From Rheinheimera salexigens (GTDB lineage Bacteria; Pseudomonadota; Gammaproteobacteria; Enterobacterales; Alteromonadaceae): a stretch of 64,000 nt of DNA. Positions within the stretch are counted from its first letter, which is position 1. The number at the start of each line of letters is the position of its first letter. Of this stretch, positions 1 through 12,692 are shown piece by piece. A model generated the notes under the pieces. That model was not told the origin of the DNA. It searched no databases and was given only the letters and a program-made list of their open reading frames with translations. The stretch spans positions 1,237,258-1,301,257 of the forward strand of contig NZ_MKEK01000001.1 in NCBI RefSeq assembly GCF_001752395.1, given 5' to 3'. The position numbers were made by a program, and so were the translations under genes.

Positions 1-2467
1 CCTGCATTAGGTTAACTTTACCGTTAGCTTGCTGTAAAGCTAGTGCCCAGTCGACTATTTTGCTTTCTGGCCAAGCTGGGGTAGGGTTAATGGCAGCGGT
101 TGCTGTAATCTGCTTATGCTGGCAGAACTCTTGTAAAATACACTGCAGCATCTTTTCATCTAGCGGCTTACTTAAAAACTCATCAAAGCCGAGCATCATT
201 AAACGCTCACGCTCGCCATCGGCAGTATGTGCGGTTACGGCAATTATAGGCGTATGTTCATTTAGTGAGCTTTGTCTAATACGCTGACAGGCATTAATAC
301 CATCCATAATCGGCATATTAATATCTAAAAAGATAATGTCATACACATGCTGGGTGGCTTTGTGCCAAGCTTCGGCGCCATCAAAAGCCGATTCTATGTG
401 CTCAACTTGTTCAGCCAATAAGGTATTTATTAATTTTAAATTAGCTTCATTATCATCCACAGTCAGCACTTTTAACTGCGCTTTTTTGGGCAATAGTATT
501 TCATCGCTACTGGCTTGATGCTGTAAATAAGGATGGGCTAATGCCATGGCCAATTTAGTTAAATGAGCTGGTTTGGATAAACAAGCGTCTGCACCAGAAT
601 TAAGCAATGTTTCGCGAATACTGGGGGATAAAGTATTAACCAATAAGTACAGATAATCGGTTTGCGGTTTAATTTTTTGCATCACGCTAATAATGTGATT
701 AACTTGATTAATCGCTACTGTTTTACCAATGATAGCAATATCATAATGTTGTTGTTGGGCTAGCGTGTGCTGTAACTGGCTTAAGGTACTGCAAATGGTC
801 ACGTTTAAATACCAACTTTGTAACAGCTGGAGCATGGCTTCACGTGAATGTTGTTGTGGCTCAAAGTACAGCACGGTTTTCTGCTCTAATACTGCGATAG
901 GTAAGTTTTCTGCCACGGTTAATTGATGGCGTTTACATTTAAGCGTAAACCAAAAAGTAGAGCCTTCAGCTTGAGTACTTTCAAAACCAATTTTCCCGCC
1001 CATCGCTTCCACTAAACGTTGCGAAATCATTAAACCTAAGCCTGAACCTGATTGATGGCTACTGGGATCAGAAGAGCCAAAACCATGGAATAATTGTTGT
1101 TGTTGTTCACTGCTAATACCACGGCCGGTATCTTGAACTGAGCAATGTAAAATTATTTGGTCATCATTTAAAGAATTACAGCTGACTCGAATCACGATAC
1201 TGCCATGGTCAGTAAATTTAATGGCATTACCGGCAATATTCATCAGCACTTGGCTAAAGCGCTTCGGATCAGCAATGATGTCATCCGGACACTCAGGATC
1301 GATCATTAGCACTAATTCTAAATATTTATCAAACGCATTAGCAGCTAACAATTCAGTTGCGTCGTTTAACATATCGCGCAGTGAAAATGGTTCAGGATTA
1401 ATAGACAGTCGACCTTCTTCTAACTTAGAAAAATCTAGGACATCATTTACTAAGTGTAAAAGGCTATTAGCAGACTTTTGAATAGTGGTTAAATAGTCAT
1501 GTTGGTTACTGGTTAATTTGGTTTTAAGCACTTGTCGGGTAAAGCCAATAACCCCATTTAATGGCGTACGTAATTCATGGCTCATTTTGGCTAAGAATTC
1601 TGATTTTTGTCGGTTTTCTTCCAGGGCTTTGCGCCGCGCAAAATCGAGTTGCACGTTATGTACTTCTAACTGCTCTAATGTTTGTTGTAAGTCACTATTA
1701 GCTTGATCTATCTGCTGTTGCATTTCATGTTCTTGGCTAACAATTTGGGCACTTAATTTGTTTAACCCTTGCTGCATCTCAATCAGCTCTTTGGCAGTAG
1801 CTTTGGGCTTACGCGTGACTAACGGGATGTTATTAGTATGATCATGATTAATTAATTGTTTAAGTTGGATGTTCATAAGCCGAACCGGCCGATATAACCG
1901 CTGCAAAATATAAAATGCTGGGGCACAGCTTAATAATAAACAACTGATTAAAATTAGTATCATTTCTAACGCACTACTTTGCTGACGCAAATGTAATGTA
2001 TCTTTATGCAAATCTAATACTAAGTAACCTAAGTGCAACTGTTGACCGTTTTGCGCTAGGGTCAGTGGGTGGTAGAATATTAAGTTAGTTGCAGTTTCAC
2101 TATAAAAGCCATGTTCAGTTAGATCGGTTTGCTGCTTACTGGCTAAAGCAGTGGCAGTGAATTGGGGATTACTATTATACACTAGCTGATTTTGCTGATT
2201 AAATATGGCTATGCTGGTTAATAAAGGTGAATTGTAGCGGTGGCTAGTATCAATAAGCTGTTGTAAGGGTAACTGTTGTTCAGATGCCAATAAGCTAGCG
2301 CTGGTAATAGCCAGCGGAACGGCAATATGTCGTGCTTGCTCAGATAAAGAAAACTGTAACTCATGGTGACGAACATAGCTAAAATAGCCGCCAGAGAATA
2401 CACTAATTAGCAGCGCGGGTAATAAGCTACACAGTAGCAACCAAATACGTAATCTTATTTTTGTCAT
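1..2467 (-). CDS. barA: BarA hybrid sensor histidine kinase, C-terminus cut off by window edge
   Basis: Inner-membrane tripartite kinase of the BarA/UvrY (Gac) pathway, which controls Csr small RNAs. The reading frame opens at ATG 2467 and is still open at base 1, giving about 822 visible codons (E. coli BarA has 918). In order: N-terminal membrane helix (residues 8-27), periplasmic part, second membrane helix and HAMP near 150-220, HisKA with SHELRTPLNG and phospho-acceptor His297, HATPase ending near 520, a degenerate receiver-like segment (about 525-640) lacking the acceptor Asp but keeping an SKPA motif, then a canonical receiver with Asp715 in LDINMP and a late SKPLD lysine. The first residues of the HPt domain (VDWALALQQANGK) are just reached at the edge. 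It is divergent from rlmD, as in E. coli. Partner UvrY is not in the window. Confidence 0.93.
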   Translation of the reverse strand, partial: MTKIRLRIWLLLCSLLPALLISVFSGGYFSYVRHHELQFSLSEQARHIAVPLAITSASLLASEQQLPLQQLIDTSHRYNSPLLTSIAIFNQQNQLVYNSNPQFTATALASKQQTDLTEHGFYSETATNLIFYHPLTLAQNGQQLHLGYLVLDLHKDTLHLRQQSSALEMILILISCLLLSCAPAFYILQRLYRPVRLMNIQLKQLINHDHTNNIPLVTRKPKATAKELIEMQQGLNKLSAQIVSQEHEMQQQIDQANSDLQQTLEQLEVHNVQLDFARRKALEENRQKSEFLAKMSHELRTPLNGVIGFTRQVLKTKLTSNQHDYLTTIQKSANSLLHLVNDVLDFSKLEEGRLSINPEPFSLRDMLNDATELLAANAFDKYLELVLMIDPECPDDIIADPKRFSQVLMNIAGNAIKFTDHGSIVIRVSCNSLNDDQIILHCSVQDTGRGISSEQQQQLFHGFGSSDPSSHQSGSGLGLMISQRLVEAMGGKIGFESTQAEGSTFWFTLKCKRHQLTVAENLPIAVLEQKTVLYFEPQQHSREAMLQLLQSWYLNVTICSTLSQLQHTLAQQQHYDIAIIGKTVAINQVNHIISVMQKIKPQTDYLYLLVNTLSPSIRETLLNSGADACLSKPAHLTKLAMALAHPYLQHQASSDEILLPKKAQLKVLTVDDNEANLKLINTLLAEQVEHIESAFDGAEAWHKATQHVYDIIFLDINMPIMDGINACQRIRQSSLNEHTPIIAVTAHTADGERERLMMLGFDEFLSKPLDEKMLQCILQEFCQHKQITATAAINPTPAWPESKIVDWALALQQANGKVNLMQ

Positions 2468-2550
2468 TAAACTCAAGTTTATATTGTTAAAGCACCCAGG
2501 CAGATAATGACACAACACGCCGCACTTGCCTATAACCTGATAGAGAACCT

Positions 2551-3882
2551 ATGGTCAGCATTTACAAAGCAAAAACAAAACCTAGCCGTATTGGCAATAT
2601 CATTAATCTAAGCATTGATAGTACTGACTATGAAGTGCAAGGTATTGCTAAAATAGATAATAAAATAGCCTTTGTTACTGGCGCGCTAGCGGGAGAGAAA
2701 GTACAGGCCAAAGTGTTGGAAGACAAAGCTGGCTTTATTAAGGCAAGCGTTACCTCGGTTAAACAAGCTGTGCCAGAGCGAGTAAACGCTCCCTGTCGTT
2801 ATGCCAAACAATGTGGTGGTTGCCAGTTACAATATATCGCCGTTAGTGACCAACAACGCTTAAAACAACTAGGAATTGATGACTTATTAAGCCATCAGCT
2901 AGGCTTAACTGACCTACCTTGGCAACCGATGCTAGCTGCAGACAACATAGCCTACCGTCGCCGTGCCAGAATAGGCGTATGGTATGATAAAAAACAACGC
3001 AAATTTAGTATTGGTTTTCGCCAAGCCAATGCCAAACAAATTGTTAATATTCAACACTGCTTAGTGCTATCGCCAGTTTTAGCGCCAGTATTTACCGTGC
3101 TAGCTACGCAATTACCGTTACTGTCGACCAACAGTGCCGTTACCCATGTTGAAGTGATTGACGCCGCAGGCCAAGCTTATATTATTGTCCGTCATACTCA
3201 GCCATTAACTTTGCAAGATAAGCAGCGCTTAATTGATGCTTGGCCAACAGCTATTTGGTTGGGTGAGTTTGAGTCGGGCCAGTTTAGTCCTTGGCAACCA
3301 GAGCATGCACAATATCAAGCGGAATATTCACTGCCAGAGCAAGGGCTACGATTACAGTTTGGCCTTGATAATTTTATTCAGGTTAACGCTGCGGTCAATC
3401 AAGAAATGGTCAGCCAAGCGCTGCAATGGTTAGCGCCAACAGCAACCGACACTATTTTAGATTTATATGCAGGCATAGGTAATTTTAGCCTGGCTTTAGC
3501 CCAGCAGGTAAAAGCTGTACATGCTGTTGAAGGTATCGACAAGATGGTGCAACAATTATTACATAATGCTAAAGTGAATCAATTAAGCAATGTCACTGCT
3601 AGCCAAGCAGACTTGCATTTACCTTGGCCAAAAGCCAGTTGGAATACTGCTCAGTATAATAAAGTGCTACTTGACCCCGCTAGAGCAGGTGCCCATGGTG
3701 CGATTGAGCAAGTGGTGAAGTTAAAACCTAAAACCATTTTATATGTATCCTGTAATGCAGCAACATTAGCACGCGACAGTAAAGTTTTATTGGATAGTGG
3801 TTACCGTTTAGAAAAGCTCAGTGGCATTGATATGTTTCCACATACTCGTCATTTAGAGTTAATGGCCTTATTTAGCAAATAG
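2551..3882 (+). CDS. rlmD: 23S rRNA (uracil(1939)-C(5))-methyltransferase RlmD
   Basis: SAM-dependent methylation of U1939 in 23S rRNA (formerly RumA). The 443 residues carry an N-terminal TRAM RNA-binding domain (about 10-68), four [4Fe-4S] cysteines (Cys82, Cys88, Cys91 and Cys170, the first three in the CRYAKQCGGCQLQ motif), and a C-terminal Rossmann methyltransferase with DLYAGIGNFSLALA and the catalytic cysteine of VSCNAATLARD at Cys401. Length matches the family (433 in E. coli). The gene lies between barA and relA, the usual gammaproteobacterial order, 87 bases ahead of relA, so cotranscription is plausible. Confidence 0.96.
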   Translation: MVSIYKAKTKPSRIGNIINLSIDSTDYEVQGIAKIDNKIAFVTGALAGEKVQAKVLEDKAGFIKASVTSVKQAVPERVNAPCRYAKQCGGCQLQYIAVSDQQRLKQLGIDDLLSHQLGLTDLPWQPMLAADNIAYRRRARIGVWYDKKQRKFSIGFRQANAKQIVNIQHCLVLSPVLAPVFTVLATQLPLLSTNSAVTHVEVIDAAGQAYIIVRHTQPLTLQDKQRLIDAWPTAIWLGEFESGQFSPWQPEHAQYQAEYSLPEQGLRLQFGLDNFIQVNAAVNQEMVSQALQWLAPTATDTILDLYAGIGNFSLALAQQVKAVHAVEGIDKMVQQLLHNAKVNQLSNVTASQADLHLPWPKASWNTAQYNKVLLDPARAGAHGAIEQVVKLKPKTILYVSCNAATLARDSKVLLDSGYRLEKLSGIDMFPHTRHLELMALFSK

Positions 3883-3969
3883 CTTAATCACAATCAAGGT
3901 CGATAGCGTAGTAAAAGCTAAAGTAGCCAAGTAAAAAGTTTAGCCAATAGCGACAAGAGGGATTGATGT

Positions 3970-6168
3970 ATGGTTAAAGTTCGCCAATCACATAGCACCG
4001 CTTACAACAGTGATGACACTCTAGCCTGGCTAGGTTCACTTGAGTTAACTGAGAAAAAAATCAGTGACTTAATGGCAGCAGAAACTTGGCTAAAACAGCG
4101 TAATTTAGATGCATCAGAGCCTGAAGTGAAAACGGGTTGGGAGATGGTCGAAATTCTTGCTGAGTTAAGAATGGATATCGACTCTTTATTAGCGGCATTA
4201 CTATTCCCCATTATTGAAGCTAAATTAATAGATGAAGATAGCTTAGCCGAGCAGTTCTCGAATCATGTCATTCGTTTGCTAAGTTCAGTTAAGCAAATGG
4301 AAGCGATTAGAAGCATTCCTACCGACCCTAACCATAGCGTTAGCCCACAACAAGCCGATAATTTACGCCGCATGCTTTTAGCGATGGTTGAAGATGTGCG
4401 GGCAGTCGTAATTAAATTGGCCGGGCAAATTTGTTATTTGCGCTACGTCAAAGATGCCGATGAAGAAACCCGGGTGTTAGCCGCAAAAGAAACCAATGCG
4501 ATATTTGGTCCCTTAGCCAATAGGCTAGGTATCGGCCAATTAAAGTGGGAGCTAGAAGACTTAGCGTTTCGTTATTTACATCCGGTGTTATATAAGCAGA
4601 TAGCCGGCTTATTAGAAGAGCGCCGCTTAGACCGAGAACAGTATCTGCAAGATTTCGTATGTTCGGTGCAGCAAAAAATGGCTCATGAACAGCTCACCGT
4701 TGATGTCCAAGGCCGGCCGAAACATATTTATAGTATTTGGAAAAAAATGCAAAAAAAACAGCTGCCGTTTGAGCAGCTGTATGATATTCGCGCTGTGCGT
4801 ATTGTCACCGATAAAGTGCAAGATTGTTATGCCGCATTAGGCATAGTGCATACTAGCTGGCGCCATTTACCTAAAGAGTTTGATGATTATATTGCTACGC
4901 CAAAGCAAAATGGCTATCAATCTATTCATACCGTGGTATTTGGTCCGCAAGGTCGGGTGATTGAAGTGCAAATTCGTACCCGACAAATGCATGAAGACTC
5001 AGAGTTAGGGGTTGCCGCACACTGGCGGTATAAAGAAGGTGCCTCTAATAGTAAATCTGCGGCAAATGATGAAAAAGTAGAATGGCTGCGTAAGCTATTA
5101 CAATGGCAAGAAGAAGTGGTTGATTCTGCCGATTTAGCCGAAGAATTACGAAATCAGGTTATTGAAGACCGCGTATATGTGTTTACGCCCAAAGGCGATA
5201 TTGTCGACTTACCTTTAGGCTCGACCCCCTTAGACTTTGCCTATTATGTTCATTCCAATGTCGGACACAGATGTATAGGGGCTAAAATCTCTGGTCGTAT
5301 CGTACCTTTCACCTATCAGTTAAAAACCGGTGATCAAGTTGATATATTAACCGGCCGAGAGCCTAACCCAAGTCGCGACTGGCTAAACCCACATCTTGGC
5401 TATATAAAATCCAGTCGTGCTCGGTCTAAAGTGCAGTATTGGTTTCGCCAACAAGATAAAGATAAAAACTTAGCCGCCGGTAAAGAATTGCTCGACACTG
5501 AGTTAATGCGGCTGAACTTGCAATTAGAACAAACTCAAAAGTTATTAAAACGCTTTAATGTTAATTCAATGGATGAATTATTTGTTGGCATTGGTGGCAG
5601 CGATATTAAGTTAACCCAAGTGGTGCACTTTATTCAAAGCCAGCATGATAAGGCGCAAGCACCGGAAATAGATCCGCGCTTAATTACCAAGCCATTACCG
5701 GCGGCGCTAAAAGCTAAAAGCGATGTTATCGTACAAGGTGTGGGTAATTTATTAACTCATACCGCAGGTTGTTGTCAGCCGTTACCGGGTGACGCCATTG
5801 TGGGTTATATTACCCAAGGTCGTGGCATAGCTATCCATCGTGATGATTGTGAGCAATTTAAAACCTTATTAGACAGCCACCCAGAGCGGGCAGTTGAGGC
5901 TAATTGGGGCGGTAAATATGCTTCGGGTTATGAGGTTGATATCCGGATCATTGCCCATGATCGCAGTAACTTATTGCGTGATATCACCAATATTTTAGCT
6001 AATGAAAAAGCCAACGTTACAAAACTGTCAAGCAGCTCAGATACTAAAGCGCAAACGGCAGTGTTGGATATGACCTTAGAGTTGTATAATTTAGACTCGC
6101 TAAATAAATTACTGAGTAAAATTAATCAGTTAGAAGATATAATTGAAGCTAAACGTTTCACTCATTAA
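3970..6168 (+). CDS. relA: GTP pyrophosphokinase RelA, ppGpp synthetase I
   Basis: Ribosome-associated synthetase making (p)ppGpp from ATP and GTP/GDP when uncharged tRNA enters the A site. The N-terminal pseudo-hydrolase domain has FPIIE (residues 79-83) where bifunctional Rel/SpoT proteins carry the HD pair, so only synthesis is expected. Synthetase motifs are RPKHIYSIWKKM (249-260) and EFDDYIATPKQNGYQSIH (from 303), followed by QIRTRQMHEDSELGVAAHW. Then come a TGS domain (about 405-465), the conserved-cysteine/zinc-finger segment with GCCQPLPGD, and a C-terminal ACT domain. The 732-residue length fits RelA. AGAGGG lies upstream of ATG 3970. The next gene, mazG, follows by 18 bases, a conserved relA-mazG pairing. 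Confidence 0.97.
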   Translation: MVKVRQSHSTAYNSDDTLAWLGSLELTEKKISDLMAAETWLKQRNLDASEPEVKTGWEMVEILAELRMDIDSLLAALLFPIIEAKLIDEDSLAEQFSNHVIRLLSSVKQMEAIRSIPTDPNHSVSPQQADNLRRMLLAMVEDVRAVVIKLAGQICYLRYVKDADEETRVLAAKETNAIFGPLANRLGIGQLKWELEDLAFRYLHPVLYKQIAGLLEERRLDREQYLQDFVCSVQQKMAHEQLTVDVQGRPKHIYSIWKKMQKKQLPFEQLYDIRAVRIVTDKVQDCYAALGIVHTSWRHLPKEFDDYIATPKQNGYQSIHTVVFGPQGRVIEVQIRTRQMHEDSELGVAAHWRYKEGASNSKSAANDEKVEWLRKLLQWQEEVVDSADLAEELRNQVIEDRVYVFTPKGDIVDLPLGSTPLDFAYYVHSNVGHRCIGAKISGRIVPFTYQLKTGDQVDILTGREPNPSRDWLNPHLGYIKSSRARSKVQYWFRQQDKDKNLAAGKELLDTELMRLNLQLEQTQKLLKRFNVNSMDELFVGIGGSDIKLTQVVHFIQSQHDKAQAPEIDPRLITKPLPAALKAKSDVIVQGVGNLLTHTAGCCQPLPGDAIVGYITQGRGIAIHRDDCEQFKTLLDSHPERAVEANWGGKYASGYEVDIRIIAHDRSNLLRDITNILANEKANVTKLSSSSDTKAQTAVLDMTLELYNLDSLNKLLSKINQLEDIIEAKRFTH

Positions 6169-6186
6169 GCTTAACTCAAATAAAAT

Positions 6187-6978
6187 ATGGAAAGCACAGT
6201 GACAGATAATATCCCACGCTTACTGAATATAATGGCGAAATTACGCGATACCAATAACGGTTGTCCATGGGATCTTAAGCAAAATTACGCCAGCATAGTG
6301 CCCTACACCATAGAAGAAGCTTACGAAGTGGCTGATGCTATTGCCCGCGAAGATTTTGTTGAGCTTAAAGATGAACTGGGTGATTTACTATTCCAAGTGG
6401 TGTTTTATGCCCAGATCGCCAAAGAAGAAGGCCGCTTTCAATTTGATGATTGCGTTGCTGCTATCTGCGATAAGTTAGAGCGCCGCCATCCGCATGTATT
6501 TGGTGAACAGGCGTTAGATGATGCTGATGCAGTACTAAAAAATTGGGAGTCATTAAAAAGCGCTGAGCGTAAAGATAATGGCCAACCTAGTGTGTTGGAC
6601 AATATCCCTCAGGCCATGCCCGCATTAAGTCGGGCCAATAAACTGCAAAAACGCTGTGCTAATGTTGGTTTTGATTGGCCTACTGTAGAAGGCTGCTGGC
6701 TTAAAGTAAAAGAAGAAGTATTGGAAGTTGAGGAAACCGCGGACGGTAGCCCTGAACTGGCAGAAGAGCTAGGCGACTTAATGTTTGCCTTAGTCAATGT
6801 GGTTCGCAAGCATAAATTAGATCCAGAAGCGGTGTTGCGGGCGGCGAATAATAAATTTGAAAGCCGTTTTCGAGCTGTAGAGCAACATATAAGCGCAGAA
6901 AATCGCAGCCTAGAGCAGGCGACATTGGATGAAATGGAAGCAATTTGGCAAAAAGTTAAACGCCAAACAAAGAATTAA
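6187..6978 (+). CDS. mazG: Nucleoside triphosphate pyrophosphohydrolase MazG
   Basis: Hydrolyses NTPs/dNTPs to NMP and pyrophosphate; in E. coli it also lowers ppGpp during starvation. Two tandem MazG helical domains are visible. The N-terminal one has the metal-binding acidic set EEAYE (about 38-42) and ELKDELGDLLFQVVF (about 60-74). The C-terminal one repeats the pattern as KEEVLEVEE ... LAEELGDLMFALVN. The 263 residues equal the E. coli length. ATG 6187 is used; a GTG four codons later (MESTV) is an alternative start. It lies 18 bases after relA. The mazEF toxin-antitoxin pair that precedes mazG in E. coli is absent here. Confidence 0.96.
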   Translation: MESTVTDNIPRLLNIMAKLRDTNNGCPWDLKQNYASIVPYTIEEAYEVADAIAREDFVELKDELGDLLFQVVFYAQIAKEEGRFQFDDCVAAICDKLERRHPHVFGEQALDDADAVLKNWESLKSAERKDNGQPSVLDNIPQAMPALSRANKLQKRCANVGFDWPTVEGCWLKVKEEVLEVEETADGSPELAEELGDLMFALVNVVRKHKLDPEAVLRAANNKFESRFRAVEQHISAENRSLEQATLDEMEAIWQKVKRQTKN

Positions 6979-7000
6979 TCCAGAAAGCCTCAGCTTTACG

Positions 7001-7029
7001 TTGAGTGCTTAGCTTGGCTTTGCTATAAT
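7001..7029 (+). promoter_or_regulatory. sigma-70 promoter of pyrG
   Basis: TTGAGT (7001-7006), a 17-base spacer and TATAAT (7024-7029) preceded by TG at -15/-14 (TGCTATAAT, an extended -10). The predicted start near 7036 falls in a CCC run and gives a leader of about 115 bases before pyrG. Read directly from sequence; the start site is inferred. Confidence 0.75.
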
Positions 7030-7046
7030 TTTCTCCCGTCCTGATA

Positions 7047-8788
<1,742 letters not shown>

Positions 8789-8795
8789 TATTTAT

Positions 8796-10137
<1,342 letters not shown>

Positions 10138-10179
10138 TACTAATACTACTACTTAAAGCCCTGCATTAGCTTACCGCTA

Positions 10180-10250
10180 ATTCTGGGCTGCAATAGTTAG
10201 TTTAGGCTAAAAGCGTTCCTCAATAATTTATGTTAGTCAGCCCACACTTA
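10180..10250. repeat. Degenerate right-half copy of the palindromic intergenic repeat
   Basis: The stretch from GGGCTGCAATAGTTAGTTTA onward closely resembles the right half of the full element at 10276-10391 (GGCTGCAATGGTTAGTTTAG ... CTCAATAATTTAT), with substitutions that destroy the arm. It looks like an older decayed unit lying next to a better-preserved one. Confidence 0.6.
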
Positions 10251-10266
10251 AAACTTAACACTCAAG

Positions 10267-10391
10267 TGTATATACGGTTCGGTTTACCCACACTAACACG
10301 CCGTAAACCCATCCCTGGGGGCTCATTTACGCCCGTCCAGGGCTGCAATGGTTAGTTTAGGGTAAAACCGAACCTCAATAATTTATCTTAA
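10267..10391. repeat. Palindromic intergenic repeat element, copy 1
   Basis: Outer arms GGTTCGGTTTACCC (10276-10289) and GGGTAAAACCGAACC (10360-10374) pair with one extra base. Nested inside is CCCTGG-GGGC-(8 bases)-GCCC-GT-CCAGGG (10313-10342). The same element recurs at 31428-31547 with almost the same sequence. No reading frame, transposase or obvious target-site duplication is present, so it resembles a BIME/MITE-type non-coding repeat. It fills the gap between the convergent genes eno and ppiC. This gap (10138-10445) holds only this repeat and its degenerate neighbour. Confidence 0.85.
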
Positions 10392-10445
10392 GTTAGTCCA
10401 CAGTCCAAACTAAACACTCAGCACTCAAAACTCAGCACTAAACAT

Positions 10446-10721
10446 TTAACTGCGATAAAGGGTTTTAATTAAATGAAAACCAAATTGGGTTTTTACCGGG
10501 CCATGTACTTCTAAAACTGGCTTTTTAAATACCACATCGTCAAACGCTTTTACCATTTGGCCTTTACTAAACTCGCCCAAATCACCGCCTTTTTTACCTG
10601 ATGGACAAGTGGAGTGTTGCTTAGCAAGCTTGCCAAAATCTGCACCTTTAGCTAATTGCTGTTTTAACTTTTCTGCTTCCGCTTGGGTTTTCACTAAAAT
10701 ATGTAAAGCACAGGCTTTCAT
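10446..10721 (-). CDS. ppiC: Peptidyl-prolyl cis-trans isomerase C, parvulin
   Basis: Small cytoplasmic single-domain parvulin catalysing prolyl isomerisation. The 91 residues are one rotamase domain: [53 protein letters not shown] and the closing [13 protein letters not shown]. This matches E. coli PpiC nearly end to end (93 residues). The start is uncertain: ATG 10721 is used, but an in-frame GTG directly upstream (10724) has better spacing from AGGA. No signal peptide, unlike SurA or PpiD. It stands alone and converges on eno across the repeat. Confidence 0.93.
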   Translation of the reverse strand: MKACALHILVKTQAEAEKLKQQLAKGADFGKLAKQHSTCPSGKKGGDLGEFSKGQMVKAFDDVVFKKPVLEVHGPVKTQFGFHLIKTLYRS

Positions 10722-10847
10722 CACTATTTAATCCTAAAAAATAATAATGGATATAATAGCAATTATTCAGCTAAACCCCTAGGTATCTACATTGCATACT
10801 AGTTTGGCGCGTATATAGCTATGACATAAACATTTACAATTTGTAAG

Positions 10848-10875
10848 TTTGATGAAACATTTACTTTGCTATACT
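10848..10875 (+). promoter_or_regulatory. Candidate sigma-70 promoter for the Sel1-like gene
   Basis: TTTGAT (10848-10853), a 16-base spacer and TATACT (10870-10875) with TG immediately upstream (TGCTATACT, extended -10), 35 bases ahead of the start codon. Confidence 0.5.
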
Positions 10876-10909
10876 GAATAGGAATTCAGCGGATGATGGT
10901 AAAAGAAAA

Positions 10910-11470
10910 ATGAAAAAACTTGCAATGGTTGCCTTAGCGACATCTCTATTAACGGGTGTCTTTAGTCCTAATTTGTATGCTAATGACGCCGTGGGAGCCG
11001 AAGAAAAGCGCATTCGTAGCTTTCTTTATACAACTGACTTTGACAACGCTATAGGCCAAGTACAACGGAGAGAGTTTGCAGAAGCATATCCAAACTTATT
11101 GCAATTTGCGCGCTATGGTGAAAAGTATGCGCAATATTCGTTAGGGTTGTTATTGGTCTCTGGTGAGGGAGTGCCCCTAGATATCGAACAAGGTTTAGTC
11201 TGGATGCGTTTAGCCTTAGAGCAAAAAACCAGTGACTGGGAAAAGCGCTATGAAGCGGTGACTAAAAACCTAACTAAAGAGCAAATGGCTGCATTAGAGC
11301 CGATGTATCAAGAATATAAACGTAAATACGGCGCTGATGCCCAAAATATGCGTTGTGCTTCTGAAACCCGCCGTGGTTCTAATATGCGCATTCATGTGTG
11401 TCGTAAAACGTTATTAAACCAAGAGTTTTACTCAGTGGTTGAATACGCAGAAGATAAACCAACTAACTAA
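10910..11470 (+). CDS. Secreted Sel1-like repeat protein of unknown function
   Basis: 186 residues. The first 24 form a cleavable signal peptide (MKK, hydrophobic core, LYANDA), so the product is probably periplasmic. Residues about 60-100 contain one Sel1/TPR-like helical repeat (AQYSLGLLLVSGEGVPLDIEQGLVW), the pattern of solenoid proteins that bind other proteins. The C-terminal third has two cysteines (in MRCASE and HVCRK) that may form a disulfide. No catalytic motif is visible. It is a single-gene unit with its own likely promoter and a shared terminator downstream. I recognise the repeat but not a named protein. Confidence 0.75.
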   Translation: MKKLAMVALATSLLTGVFSPNLYANDAVGAEEKRIRSFLYTTDFDNAIGQVQRREFAEAYPNLLQFARYGEKYAQYSLGLLLVSGEGVPLDIEQGLVWMRLALEQKTSDWEKRYEAVTKNLTKEQMAALEPMYQEYKRKYGADAQNMRCASETRRGSNMRIHVCRKTLLNQEFYSVVEYAEDKPTN

Positions 11471-11525
11471 GCTATTAGTTTAGCTAATAGTTTAGCTGTT
11501 AGATTAAACTAGCGCTTTAAACAAT

Positions 11526-11556
11526 AAAAAACGTTTGCCAAGGCAAACCGTTTTTT
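11526..11556. terminator. Bidirectional terminator between the Sel1-like gene and aguA
   Basis: AAAACGTTTGCC and GGCAAACCGTTTT pair (one bulged C) across a 2-base turn, flanked by an A-run on the left and TTTTTT on the right, so it can work on both strands for the two convergent genes. Confidence 0.85.
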
Positions 11557-11576
11557 ATTTAGTGATTACGTGAAGC

Positions 11577-12692
11577 TTACTTAGCGGGTTGTTGTTGGGT
11601 AATACAATGTATATTACCGCCACCGAGTAAAATTTCCCGACCTGGCACCATAACCACTTTATGCTCTGGGAACAGTTTCTGTAATATATCTGCGGCCACT
11701 TTATCGTTTGGATCATCAAAACTTGGCATTATTAAACCGCCATTACACAAGTAAAAGTTAATGTATGAGCCGGCCAAACGGGTATTGGCTTCACGAGGCT
11801 TAGCCATCATAGAATCATCTACCGTGGCATACTCATCAGCGGTAGCAATAATAGGCGCTGGTTGTGGTAGCTTATGCACAATAATTTTACGGCCTTTAGC
11901 ATCGGTACTGGCTTCTAAGTAGTCTAATGCCGCTTTAGAACGCGCATATTGCGGATCAGTTTCGTCATCAGTCCAAGCTAATACTACTTCGCCAGGTTTA
12001 ACAAAACAGGCCATATTATCGATATGATCATCTGTTTCGTCATTAAAAATGCCTTGCTTGAGCCACAGTACTTTATCAATACCTAAATACTCACGCATTT
12101 GCTGTTCAATTTGCTCACGGCTTAAATCAGGGTTACGGTTGCTATTTAATAAGCATTCTTCTGTTGTTAGCAACGTACCTTCGCCATCAACATGAATAGC
12201 ACCGCCTTCTAGAATAAAGTCATCGGTACGGTAGCGGGGTAATTGTTCAATACCTAATACTTTACTGGCAACTTGGTCATCTTTATCCCAAGGGAAATAT
12301 AAGCCGCCATTTAAGCCGCCCCAGGCATTAAATGCCCAATCGATACCACGGACATCACCTGCAGCATTAGTCACAAAAGTAGGGCCAGTGTCGCGACACC
12401 AGGCATCGTTATTAGCCATTTCTACCACACGGATAGCAAATTTACTGCCCGTGTCGGTGAGCTGTGCCACTGCGTTTGCATATTGTTTTGCTGATACGCC
12501 AACACTAACAGGCTCAAACTCAGCGATAGCTTTAATAACAGCAACAAAGGCTTGCTGCGCTGGCTTGGAGCCTAAACGCCAGCTGTCTGTACGCTCTGGC
12601 CAAATCATCCAAGTTTGTTTATGCGCCACCCATTCGGCCGGCATACTAAAGCCATCAGCGCGAGGGGTGTTGGATAAATTACAGTAAGCCAC
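11577..12692 (-). CDS. aguA: Agmatine deiminase
   Basis: Hydrolyses agmatine to N-carbamoylputrescine and ammonia in the two-step agmatine route to putrescine. The 371 residues belong to the guanidine-modifying (PAD-like) fold: conserved N-terminus [10 protein letters not shown] with [35 protein letters not shown] and the catalytic cysteine in GGGNIHC at Cys363. The start is a GTG (12690-12692) directly after the aguB stop; the conserved ADGF residues before the first ATG support this upstream start. Translational coupling to aguB is likely. Confidence 0.95.
   Translation of the reverse strand: MAYCNLSNTPRADGFSMPAEWVAHKQTWMIWPERTDSWRLGSKPAQQAFVAVIKAIAEFEPVSVGVSAKQYANAVAQLTDTGSKFAIRVVEMANNDAWCRDTGPTFVTNAAGDVRGIDWAFNAWGGLNGGLYFPWDKDDQVASKVLGIEQLPRYRTDDFILEGGAIHVDGEGTLLTTEECLLNSNRNPDLSREQIEQQMREYLGIDKVLWLKQGIFNDETDDHIDNMACFVKPGEVVLAWTDDETDPQYARSKAALDYLEASTDAKGRKIIVHKLPQPAPIIATADEYATVDDSMMAKPREANTRLAGSYINFYLCNGGLIMPSFDDPNDKVAADILQKLFPEHKVVMVPGREILLGGGNIHCITQQQPAK

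Noticed and set aside
4002..4821. Minus-strand open frames inside relA
   Set aside because: Codon-phase shadows of the conserved relA frame; no signals and no plausible protein.
10267..10391. Insertion sequence or transposon remnant
   Set aside because: No transposase frame, no clear target-site duplication, and the sequence is a nested palindrome of about 100 bases; a non-coding repeat family fits better.
12388..12687. 99-codon open frame on the plus strand inside aguA
   Set aside because: It is antisense to a well-conserved enzyme, has no ribosome-binding site, and its product shows no recognisable feature.
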